In this document: positions 45,345 through 53,282 of the stretch, one piece after another
How the letters are laid out: each line of letters begins with the position of its first letter
Position numbering within the stretch: position 1 is the first letter of the stretch
DNA from: MnTg04 sp964568075
Lineage (GTDB): Bacteria > Pseudomonadota > Gammaproteobacteria > Steroidobacterales > MnTg04
Length of the DNA stretch: 64,000 nucleotides
Assembly (NCBI GenBank): GCA_964568075.1
Contig: CAZMOM010000002.1
Location: 124,001 to 188,000 of the forward strand
Direction of reading: 5' to 3'
Notes under the pieces: generated by a model
The model's input: the letters and a program-made list of their open reading frames with translations, nothing else
The model's database searches: none
Told to the model about the DNA's origin: nothing
Made by a program: the position numbers and the translations under genes

Positions 45345-46559
45345 ATGCTCGCAGAAAATAATCGATCCAATGGACCTTTGACCGGCCTGCGCGTGATCGA
45401 GTTGGGGACGCTGCTCGCGGGTCCTTTCTGTGGACAACTGATGGGAGATCTTGGCGCGGAAATTATCAAAGTCGAGGCTCCCGGTGTCGGCGACCCGATG
45501 CGACAGTGGGGTCAGGAAAAAGCTCATGGCCAGTCATTGTGGTGGCCGGTTATCGCACGGAACAAAAAGTCGATTACGGTTAACCTTCGTGTTCCGGAGG
45601 GTCAGCAAATTATCCGTGACCTGGCCGCCAAATCGGATTTTTTACTGGAAAACTTCCGGCCCGGCACGATGGAGCGGTGGAACCTGGATTACGAGGCGCT
45701 AAACAAGGTTAACCCGGCACTGATCATGATCAGGGTGTCCGGCCAGGGCCAGACCGGTCCCTACGCGAAGCGGGCGGGATTCGGGTCAATCGGAGAAGCG
45801 ATGGGGGGGTTGCGTTACGTTTGTGGCGACCCCACCAACCCACCCAGCCGGGTTGGAATCAGCATCGGCGACTCACTGGCCGCAACCTTCGCCACGATCG
45901 GCGCGCTGGCCGCACTCTATGAGCGCAACCAGACCGGCAAGGGGCAAATCGTCGATTCAGCAATTTATGAAGCTGTCCTGACGATGATGGAGTCACTGAT
46001 AACCGAGTACGATCAGACCGGATATATTCGCGAACGCACCGGTCCGGTTTTACCAAACGTTGCGCCATCCAACGTCTATCCAACCAAAGACTCCCGTTTC
46101 TTATTGATAGCAGCAAACCAGGATACGGTTTTTGGACGGCTGGCAAAGTCGATGGGCCGACCGGAGCTCACTGAAGACAAGCGTTACTCAAGCCATGCGT
46201 CCCGTGGCCGCCATCAGGCCGAACTGGATGACATTGTATCTACTTGGACTGCGCAACACGATATGACGGATCTCATTGATATCCTTGAGGAAAGTGGTGT
46301 TCCTGCCGGCCCGATTTATCGAGCGCCGGAGATGCTGGAGGATGCGCATTTCAAGGCTAGAGAGGCTATCATCAGAATCATGCACCCGAAATTTGGCGAA
46401 CTGGCTATGCAGAATGTCGTACCAAAACTGTCCAGAACACCTGGCCGCGTTCGCGATCCCGACCCACTGTTGGGGCAGCACAATCAGGAGGTTTTCAAGG
46501 GACTGCTGGAAATGAATGATGCGTCGCTCGCGTCGTTAGCTGCCGCTGAAGTTATTTGA
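45345..46559 (+). CDS. CaiB/BaiF family (class III) CoA-transferase
   Basis: This 404-residue enzyme opens with PLTGLRVIELGTLLAGPFCGQ and continues GDLGAEIIKVEAPG and LLENFRPGTMERW, the classic class III transferase N-terminus. The catalytic aspartate lies in SIGDSLAATFATIGAL. These enzymes move CoA between carboxylic acids, for example from succinyl-CoA to citramalate, itaconate or malate. It begins the rightward operon and would activate the hydroxy-diacid for cleavage by the neighbouring HMGL-like lyase. Its stop overlaps the region of the next start. Confidence 0.9.
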   Translation: MLAENNRSNGPLTGLRVIELGTLLAGPFCGQLMGDLGAEIIKVEAPGVGDPMRQWGQEKAHGQSLWWPVIARNKKSITVNLRVPEGQQIIRDLAAKSDFLLENFRPGTMERWNLDYEALNKVNPALIMIRVSGQGQTGPYAKRAGFGSIGEAMGGLRYVCGDPTNPPSRVGISIGDSLAATFATIGALAALYERNQTGKGQIVDSAIYEAVLTMMESLITEYDQTGYIRERTGPVLPNVAPSNVYPTKDSRFLLIAANQDTVFGRLAKSMGRPELTEDKRYSSHASRGRHQAELDDIVSTWTAQHDMTDLIDILEESGVPAGPIYRAPEMLEDAHFKAREAIIRIMHPKFGELAMQNVVPKLSRTPGRVRDPDPLLGQHNQEVFKGLLEMNDASLASLAAAEVI

Positions 46560-46564
46560 CCTTG

Positions 46565-47206
46565 ATGCCGAACGGCTCCGACAAGCCTGGTATGGATGCC
46601 GGTTTCGGTAACGACCTGGAATTCGGTGACCACCCGGCGCTGATCGTTGTTGACTTTGTCAAAGCCTATTTGCAACCTGACTCGCCGCTTTATGCGGGTG
46701 TTGAAGACGTTTGCGAAAAGTGCAGCCTGTTACTTGATGCTGCGCGAAAAGCAAAAATCCCGGTTTTTCACAGCAATGTGAGTTACGAACCCGGCACTGA
46801 CGATGGCGGGGTTTTCAAGAGAAAGCTTCCCCTCCTTTCGGTGTTCGACCGTGGCTCGCCGCTCGCGAAATTCGCCGATGAATTGCAGCCGAAAGATGAC
46901 GAAACAGTTATCACCAAACAGTACGCCAGCGCTTTTTTTGCGACCTCGCTGGCCAACCTGTTGGTCGATGCTGGTATCGATACGCTGATCATCTGTGGGG
47001 TGACGACAAGCGGATGCATTCGCGCGACAGCGGTCGACGCCGTTCAGCACGGATTTATCCCCATCGTTGTCAGGGATGCGGTTGGCGACAGAGATGACGC
47101 TCCCCACCAGGCCAACCTCTTCGACTTACAGGCGAAATACGCCAATGTGGTCGCGCAGGATTCGGTTTTGGATTACCTTCAGAAAATCGGTGATTCAAAA
47201 GCATAG
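46565..47206 (+). CDS. Isochorismatase-family amidohydrolase (maleamate/N-carbamoyl amidase-like)
   Basis: This cysteine hydrolase of about 213 residues has the triad Asp in ALIVVDFVKAY, Lys in VITKQYASAFF and Cys in CGVTTSGCIRATAVDAVQ. The TTSGCxRAT context is typical of N-carbamoylsarcosine amidohydrolase and of the maleamate amidohydrolase NicF, rather than isochorismatase or nicotinamidase proper. It would remove ammonia from the half-amide made by the HyuAB pair. I use ATG 46565; a TTG at 46556 overlapping the upstream stop is possible. Confidence 0.82.
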   Translation: MPNGSDKPGMDAGFGNDLEFGDHPALIVVDFVKAYLQPDSPLYAGVEDVCEKCSLLLDAARKAKIPVFHSNVSYEPGTDDGGVFKRKLPLLSVFDRGSPLAKFADELQPKDDETVITKQYASAFFATSLANLLVDAGIDTLIICGVTTSGCIRATAVDAVQHGFIPIVVRDAVGDRDDAPHQANLFDLQAKYANVVAQDSVLDYLQKIGDSKA

Positions 47207-47239
47207 ACGCATGATTGTTGACGACCAGGGGCGCTACCA

Positions 47240-48649
47240 ATGAGCAGGCAGCAGGCGCAGACATTGTTCGATAAGGTCTGGAGCCGGCATGTCGTGGTTC
47301 CTCAGTCCGAGGACTCCCCGGCGACTTTGTATATCGACCTGCATTTGATTCACGAAGTGTCATCGCCACAAGCCTTTGCCCTGCTCAGAGATCGAAAACT
47401 CAAATTACGCAGGCCGGACCGGACCCTCGCGACCCTGGATCATTCGACGCCGACCCTGCCAGGATGGGCAGCAGGAAAACTGCCGCTGATCAACAAAGAC
47501 GCGAATAAGCAGATCCAGGTTCTGGAAAAAAATTGTGCGGAATTTGGCGTGCCGTTGTATGGCCTTGACTCTGACCGGCGTGGAATCGTCCACGTTATCG
47601 GTCCGGAACTGGGGCTGACCAGGCCCGGAATGACGATCGTCTGCGGTGACAGCCACACCAGTACCCATGGGGCCTTTGGCGCGCTGGCATTCGGTATTGG
47701 CACGACCGAAGTGGCCCACGTGCTGGCCACCCAGTGCCTGTTGCAGACCAGACCCAGGTCGATGGCGATCAACATCAGCGGCAAACTGAGCCGGGGTGTC
47801 AGTGCCAAGGATTTGATCCTCGCTATTATCGGGAAAATCGGCGTTGGCGGCGGGACCGGGCACGTCATCGAATATCGGGGCGAGGCCATCGAATCATTGT
47901 CGATGGAGCAACGGATGACAGTCTGCAACATGTCGATCGAAGCCGGTGCGCGTGCCGGCATGATCGCACCGGACGATACGACGTTCGAATACCTGGAAGG
48001 ACGGCCGGAAATGCCCGTTGGGGAGAAGTGGTCCGAATTGATGCGGCAGTGGCAGCAGCTCCCCGGCGACAAGAGCGCGGTTTTTGATCAGCAAACGGAT
48101 ATGGACATCAGTGGCCTGAGGCCGATGATCACTTTCGGTACCAATCCTGGCATGGTGATGGCGATCGATGAGCGCATTCCAGAAAAAGGCAGCGACGAGT
48201 CACTCGATAAAGCATTGGGTTACATGGGTCTCAAACACGGTCAACCGCTGCTCGGGCAGAAAATCGATGTCGTGTTTATCGGTAGCTGCACAAATGCAAG
48301 AATTAGCGACCTGCGCGAAGCTGCCGCACTTCTTAAAGGACGTAAAATCGCATCGGGCATGCGTGTGCTGGTCGTCCCTGGATCGCAAGCGGTCAAACGA
48401 CAGGCCGAATCCGAAGGGCTCGCACAAATTTTCGTCGATGCCGGCGCGGAGTGGAGAGAATCCGGCTGCTCCATGTGTATTGCCATGAATGGCGATATGG
48501 TCGCATCCGGACAGTATGCGTTAAGCACCAGCAATCGTAATTTCGAGGGACGCCAGGGAAGCGGAGCACGAACTATTCTGGCCAGTCCGCTGACCGCGGC
48601 GGCGACCGCGATCAACGGAGAAATCTCCGACCCTCTGGAACTGATGTAA
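47240..48649 (+). CDS. LeuC-type hydro-lyase large subunit
   Basis: This 469-residue aconitase-superfamily subunit has CGDSHTSTHGAFGALAFGIG and the three [4Fe-4S] ligands, one in FIGSCTNARISDL and two in GCSMCIAMN, followed by TSNRNFEGRQG. It resembles the large subunit of 3-isopropylmalate dehydratase. The same architecture also serves maleate, citraconate and dimethylmalate hydratases. leuA and leuB are absent, while amide- and CoA-handling genes flank it. I therefore infer an unsaturated-diacid hydratase rather than leucine synthesis, but sequence alone does not exclude LeuC. Confidence 0.82.
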   Translation: MSRQQAQTLFDKVWSRHVVVPQSEDSPATLYIDLHLIHEVSSPQAFALLRDRKLKLRRPDRTLATLDHSTPTLPGWAAGKLPLINKDANKQIQVLEKNCAEFGVPLYGLDSDRRGIVHVIGPELGLTRPGMTIVCGDSHTSTHGAFGALAFGIGTTEVAHVLATQCLLQTRPRSMAINISGKLSRGVSAKDLILAIIGKIGVGGGTGHVIEYRGEAIESLSMEQRMTVCNMSIEAGARAGMIAPDDTTFEYLEGRPEMPVGEKWSELMRQWQQLPGDKSAVFDQQTDMDISGLRPMITFGTNPGMVMAIDERIPEKGSDESLDKALGYMGLKHGQPLLGQKIDVVFIGSCTNARISDLREAAALLKGRKIASGMRVLVVPGSQAVKRQAESEGLAQIFVDAGAEWRESGCSMCIAMNGDMVASGQYALSTSNRNFEGRQGSGARTILASPLTAAATAINGEISDPLELM

Positions 48650-48681
48650 ACGATGATTCCTGGGCGACGGAAATCGGTCTG

Positions 48682-49260
48682 ATGAAAGCTATTTCGATTA
48701 TTCGATCAAAAACGGTGGTATTGCCCGGTCGGGATATCGATACCGACCAGATCCTGCCGGCTCGCTTTTTGACCACCACGTCCAGACATGGGCTTGGTAC
48801 TCACCTTTTCGCCGACTGGCGGTACGACAAAAACGAAAACCCCAAACCTGATTTTCCTCTCAATCAGACAGATCCGAAGGATCACCAAATACTGGTCGCC
48901 GGCCCTAATTTTGGCTGTGGCTCATCGCGGGAACATGCCGCCTGGGCATTATTGGATTACGGAATCAAGGCGATAATCAGCACCGACATCGCGGACATCT
49001 TCAGTTCAAATGCCATGATAAATGGATTACTTCCGATCATCGTCGCTCAAAAGACACTCGACTGGTTATCTGCTCATGGCGGCGAGACGGTCGAAATAAA
49101 CCTGAACAATAAAACGATAACGTTGGGAAACGGCAAGATCATCGAATTCCCGATCGACCCATTCGCCAGAAGTTGTTTACTCCAGGGCACCGACCCGCTG
49201 GGATTCCTGTTGCAACAACAAGAGAAAATAACCGCCTACGAACAGTCCATGTCGGATTGA
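48682..49260 (+). CDS. LeuD-type hydro-lyase small subunit
   Basis: This 192-residue swivel-domain partner of the preceding large subunit has VLPGRDIDTDQILPARFL, the substrate-binding GCGSSREHAAWALLDYG loop and ADIFSSNAMINGLLPI. Together the two subunits form a dehydratase/hydratase active site. The loop after DTDQILP reads ARFLTT where typical LeuD has KQFLKS, a place where substrate range can shift. It starts 32 bp after the LeuC-type gene and ends the rightward operon, just ahead of an IS3 remnant. Confidence 0.82.
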   Translation: MKAISIIRSKTVVLPGRDIDTDQILPARFLTTTSRHGLGTHLFADWRYDKNENPKPDFPLNQTDPKDHQILVAGPNFGCGSSREHAAWALLDYGIKAIISTDIADIFSSNAMINGLLPIIVAQKTLDWLSAHGGETVEINLNNKTITLGNGKIIEFPIDPFARSCLLQGTDPLGFLLQQQEKITAYEQSMSD

Positions 49261-49290
49261 AATGATGTCCGCTTTCGGCCAGGCGGTCTT

Positions 49291-49398
49291 GCCCCATTTT
49301 TTCGGACCACCGAGTTAAGTCCCCATGGCCTGATTCTCGAACTGTGCCGGAGAGGTATAGCCGAGGTAGCTGTGGGATCGTAAGCAGAGATAAATGCA
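49291..49398 (-). pseudogene. IS3-family transposase remnant with putative IS end
   Basis: On the minus strand the last 27 codons before a TAA stop at 49315 read CIYLCLRSHSYLGYTSPAQF and then ENQAMGT. The HSYLGYTSPAQFE segment is the characteristic C-terminus of IS3-family OrfB transposases. Sequence just beyond the stop (TGGTCCGAAAAAATGGGGCA, minus strand) could be the element's terminal repeat. The rest of the transposase is absent. The remnant marks the junction between the catabolic cluster and the lipid cluster. Confidence 0.75.
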
Positions 49399-49550
49399 CG
49401 CGTCATTCTGGTGACAAGTGCGGCACTTTGTCAGGGGGAGCCTGGAATCCACTCGGGTACCGCGAAGACAAGCCCGAGACCGATTGAAGCCACGATATCG
49501 GCCGTAAAAACCTTCCGTTTCACCATAATCACCCCGCGCCGGGTGCATCG

Positions 49551-49590
49551 TGTAAGTGAATTGTAAGTCCCGTGTAAGTCCCGCGTATGA
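49551..49590 (+). promoter_or_regulatory. Array of 11-bp direct repeats upstream of the lipid operon
   Basis: TGTAAGT begins at 49551, 49562 and 49573, each exactly 11 bp apart. A weaker fourth unit, CGTATGA, is at 49584. One-helical-turn spacing of 7-bp units is the pattern bound by OmpR/PhoB-type response regulators. A TATGGT at 49601-49606 lies 10 bp after the last unit, where a -10 box activated by such a regulator would be. The sequence is only partly like the Pho box consensus. Confidence 0.55.
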
Positions 49591-49680
49591 CGTGCCTGAG
49601 TATGGTTTTCCCATGACCATAAGCGGAAAAATTCGCCTGGCTGAGCGTGCCCTCACCCCCGTAAACAAAGGAATTACCGG

Positions 49681-51972
49681 GTGGACCACGTAACCGAAAC
49701 GTCCATGCTGACCAGGCTCATCTCCTTTCTCGTGCGGCGACGCATCGTCATGCTGTCGATAGTGCTCGTGTTGGCAGTCGTGTTCGGCGTGTCCGCAAGC
49801 GGGCTCAGCGTCGACAACTCGCTTGAGGCGTGGTTCGTCGAGGATGACCCCGCGCTGGTTTCGTACGAGGCGTTCCTTGAAGAGTTTGGGAACGACGAAG
49901 TTGTCGTCATCGCGATTCACGGCCCGAACGACGTCTTTGCGCCCGATCGCCTGGAACGACTCGCCCGCCTGAGCAAAGCTCTGGAAGACATCGACGGTGT
50001 CGCCCGGGTTCACAGCCTGGCCAACACCGGTGTCCTGGTGACGGGCGTCGAGCCACGGCTCGTTCCGGCCGTCGATCTCCCTGTTGGCAACGACGACCTG
50101 CTGCGCGCCCGCGCGGTGTTCGCAATCGACGGATTGGCGTCACAGCTGGTCGGACGCGACGGCACGACGCTCGTGGTGTTCGCCTGGATGGAGGCCACCC
50201 GCGACATCGATCTCGAACGGCCGCGCATACTCGCCGCGATCCGTACCGCTACCGAGGCAGAGCTCAACGAAGCCGAGCGTGCGAGTTACGGTGGCGTCGG
50301 TGTCCTCCACGACGCGTTGAACCGCGCGACCATCGGCGAGGGCAGCCTCTTTATCGGCCTGTCATACTTGATTATCGCCGTCACGCTTTTCCTGATCACG
50401 CGGCGCTGCCTGTGGACGTTCCTCGCGCTATTGGTGGTGGCATTGGCAGACATTGCCCTGCTCGGAGTGATGTCACTCCTCGGTCGATCCGTGAACATGA
50501 TCACGATCGCGCTGCCGCCAGTAGTGATGATACTTGGCGTCGCCAACGTCATTCACATGACCACCGACCTCGACATCGCGCTGGGGCAAGCGCGCAACTC
50601 GATCCGGAAACTCACGACCACACTCGCCGAAGTGTCCATACCGTGCGCGTTCAACACGGTCACGACGGCAGTGGCGTTCCTGTCCCTGACCACGGCGAGC
50701 ATGGCCGTTACGCGCGATTATGGTTTGTTCGCCGCCATCGGCGTGGTGTTCGCGTTCGTGTTCGCAATTGTAGGGATGGCGGCGTTGCTGCCGCGCGTAG
50801 CGCGACTGCGTCGACCCGGCCGCTCGAGCGCTTGGCTGGCCAGGACCGTGGAGTGCGTCATGGTTTTTTCCATGCGCCGCCGCATCGCCGTACTGATGTT
50901 GACGTTGTTCATCGGCGCTATATCGGTCATGGGTGCGACTCGAATCGTAGTGGACACGTACAGCATTGGTTTCCTTCCTGAAGACGATGTGGCGCGTCGG
51001 GACGCCGACGCCATCGAGCGGTCGGCCGGCCCGTACTTTCCCATGGAGATGACGCTGCAAACAAACGGCGATAACTGGTTGGACAGCGAATTTTTTGGCG
51101 CGGTGGCCGCCGCGCAAACCGCGTTGGAAGCGGACGCAGCCATCGGGCGCACGACCACGATCGCCGATGTGCTGCGTGATTTTCATGCGGCTGCCAGCGG
51201 AGATGCGATCCCGCGGCCGTGGGTACCGGAAAGCGACGAGGCGATTAAAGCGATGGCGGCGCTGCTGGAACAAACCGGCAACAGCGACATACTTGACCAC
51301 CTGGTCGCAGCCGACGGGCGCACGCTGCGGCTTACCGCGACAACATCGGGGATGAGCGTGCGCAGCTTTATCGAAGTGGCCGAGCGCACGCGCGCGGCGG
51401 CGCAAGCGGCCGTCGCCGACCAGGCCGAAGTTTCCTTGAGCGGCTATCTGCCGCTGTATAGCCAGATGATCGAACACGTGGTCGGCGACCAGGTGAAGAG
51501 CTTCGGCCTCGCGTTCGTGATGGTGTTTTTGGTGGTGTCATTAGTACTCCGCTCGTGGCGTTTCGCCCTGGTGGCCATTCCCCCCAATCTGCTCCCTGTG
51601 GCGATGCTGCTGGGAGTCATGGGATTCGCCGGCATCGAGCTGGACATCGCCACCGTAACCGTCGCCGCCGTGATGCTGGGCGTGATCGTCGACGATACCG
51701 TGCATATTCTGCACCGGCTGCGGCGCGAGCTCACCAGCAACGCAACGCTGGAAGACGCAATGCGCTCAGTGGCGCGGGCCAGTGGAGTCGCGGTGGTATC
51801 GACGAGTTTTGTTTTTTGCTCGGGTTTCTTGGTCATCTCACTTGCCGGCAGCGATGCCGTGGGCAACTCGGGTCTTTTGATGGCGGTTGCGGTGTTCGCA
51901 GCGCTGGTGACAGACCTGGTATTGCTGCCCGCATTCATTTCGTTATTTTTCGCCCGGCGGCACGCTGGATAA
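49681..51972 (+). CDS. MMPL/RND-superfamily exporter
   Basis: This inner-membrane transporter of 763 residues has two halves, each with a large periplasmic loop and a six-helix bundle. The first half includes VALADIALLGVMSLLGRSVNM and the second VAAVMLGVIVDDTVHILHRL, the latter containing the Asp pair expected for proton coupling. Relatives (HpnN, MmpL) move hopanoids, mycolates and other lipids across the envelope. The start is GTG, 8 bp after AAAGGA; ATG 49705 lacks such an element. It heads a coupled lipid-metabolism operon, so I infer lipid export. Confidence 0.85.
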   Translation: MDHVTETSMLTRLISFLVRRRIVMLSIVLVLAVVFGVSASGLSVDNSLEAWFVEDDPALVSYEAFLEEFGNDEVVVIAIHGPNDVFAPDRLERLARLSKALEDIDGVARVHSLANTGVLVTGVEPRLVPAVDLPVGNDDLLRARAVFAIDGLASQLVGRDGTTLVVFAWMEATRDIDLERPRILAAIRTATEAELNEAERASYGGVGVLHDALNRATIGEGSLFIGLSYLIIAVTLFLITRRCLWTFLALLVVALADIALLGVMSLLGRSVNMITIALPPVVMILGVANVIHMTTDLDIALGQARNSIRKLTTTLAEVSIPCAFNTVTTAVAFLSLTTASMAVTRDYGLFAAIGVVFAFVFAIVGMAALLPRVARLRRPGRSSAWLARTVECVMVFSMRRRIAVLMLTLFIGAISVMGATRIVVDTYSIGFLPEDDVARRDADAIERSAGPYFPMEMTLQTNGDNWLDSEFFGAVAAAQTALEADAAIGRTTTIADVLRDFHAAASGDAIPRPWVPESDEAIKAMAALLEQTGNSDILDHLVAADGRTLRLTATTSGMSVRSFIEVAERTRAAAQAAVADQAEVSLSGYLPLYSQMIEHVVGDQVKSFGLAFVMVFLVVSLVLRSWRFALVAIPPNLLPVAMLLGVMGFAGIELDIATVTVAAVMLGVIVDDTVHILHRLRRELTSNATLEDAMRSVARASGVAVVSTSFVFCSGFLVISLAGSDAVGNSGLLMAVAVFAALVTDLVLLPAFISLFFARRHAG

Positions 51973-51992
51973 CATTCGAGGAGGTTCGAAAC

Positions 51993-53282
51993 ATGGCGAC
52001 GACTTTCAATAGACAGCAAAAATTCCTCGGCTACCTCGCCGACGTTCACAACGGGTCGGACTGGAAGAGTGGGCTTCGCCCCAAAGATGTCGCACTTGCA
52101 CCCCCAATCCCCCGCGGCACCGATGAAGAAACGGTGGCGGCCCGCTGGCGGGTGCTTCCTGTCGACGATGCCGCCCGGGATGTGATCGCCGACGACCTTT
52201 CGATTAACCTGCGTGACAGTTTTCGCCGCAACATAGAAAATTTCGTTGGCACGGTGAAGATCCCGGTGGGCGTGGCCGGCCCGTTGCGCATCAACGGTAT
52301 GTTCGCGCAGGGTGATTATTACTATCCCCTGGCGACCACCGAGGCGACGCTGGTAGCGTCTTACAACCGCGGCGCACGGGTAATCAGCGAAGCCGGCGGT
52401 TGCACCACCGTTCTGGCCGGTGAAGGCCTGAGCCGTGCCCCGGGTTTCGTGTTCAACAATCTTACGGAGGCATCGACCTTTCTCGATTGGACGATGCGCA
52501 ACACGAAGAACCTGCGTCACGCCGCCGAGAAAACCACACAACACGGCAGGCTCATCGACATCAAGTTCAACCTCGAGGGCAACCACGTTTACTTTCTATT
52601 CGACTTTGTCACTTGTGATGCGTCCGGCCAGAACATGACCACCATCGCCTCGGAAGCGATGTGCAAATACATCCTGGAAAAAAGCCCGATCAAGCCCAGG
52701 GCTTACTTTTGTGAGTCCAATCTATCCGGCGACAAGAAAGCGACGATGCAATCGATGCAGACGGTGCGCGGGCGCAAGGTCACCGGAGAAGTGTTCCTGC
52801 CCAGGTATCTGGTCGAGAAACGACTGCACGCCACTCCCGAAGACATAGCCCGCTACTCGAGATTCGCCACCGTAGCCAGCCTGCTGAGCGGATCGGTAGG
52901 CACCCAGGGGCACTACGCCAACGGTCTGGCTGCGCTTTATCTCGCCTGCGGGCAGGACGTGGCTTGCGTCGCCGAATCGGCCATCGGAATAACGCGTTTT
53001 GAAACCACCGAAAACGGTGACCTGCATCTGTGTGTGACATTGCCCAATTTGATGGTCGCAACGGTGGGTGGCGGCACACAGCTCCCCAGCCAAAGCGCGT
53101 GCCTTGACATCCTCGGCCTCCGGAAACCGAGACGAGCACACGAGCTGGCCGAAGTGGTCGCCGCGTTGTGCATGGCTGGCGAACTCTCGATTGCCGCCGC
53201 TATCTGTGCGCAAGAGTTCACGCAGGCCCACGAACGATTCGCGCGTGGAAACTTCGACGAAGGTCGCGAAGGCGAGTCATGA
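51993..53282 (+). CDS. Class I-like HMG-CoA reductase
   Basis: This 429-residue soluble enzyme resembles the catalytic domain of class I HMG-CoA reductase, which reduces HMG-CoA to mevalonate with NADPH. Motifs in order are GTVKIPVGVAGPL (about 86-98), ATTEATLVAS with catalytic E117, DASGQN (209-214), SGDKKAT with K248/K249, ACGQD with D322, ATVGGGTQLPSQ and the C-terminal H413. All four catalytic residues are present. No sterol-sensing membrane domain is attached. GAGGAGG precedes the ATG. Most gammaproteobacteria make isoprenoids by the DXP route, so a dedicated mevalonate step or a related thioester reduction is unusual. Confidence 0.9.
   Translation: MATTFNRQQKFLGYLADVHNGSDWKSGLRPKDVALAPPIPRGTDEETVAARWRVLPVDDAARDVIADDLSINLRDSFRRNIENFVGTVKIPVGVAGPLRINGMFAQGDYYYPLATTEATLVASYNRGARVISEAGGCTTVLAGEGLSRAPGFVFNNLTEASTFLDWTMRNTKNLRHAAEKTTQHGRLIDIKFNLEGNHVYFLFDFVTCDASGQNMTTIASEAMCKYILEKSPIKPRAYFCESNLSGDKKATMQSMQTVRGRKVTGEVFLPRYLVEKRLHATPEDIARYSRFATVASLLSGSVGTQGHYANGLAALYLACGQDVACVAESAIGITRFETTENGDLHLCVTLPNLMVATVGGGTQLPSQSACLDILGLRKPRRAHELAEVVAALCMAGELSIAAAICAQEFTQAHERFARGNFDEGREGES

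Noticed and set aside
49399..50013. Longer minus-strand frame continuing upstream from the IS3 remnant
   Set aside because: Only the last 27 codons look like transposase; the rest is antisense to the MMPL gene or intergenic and shows no DDE motifs.
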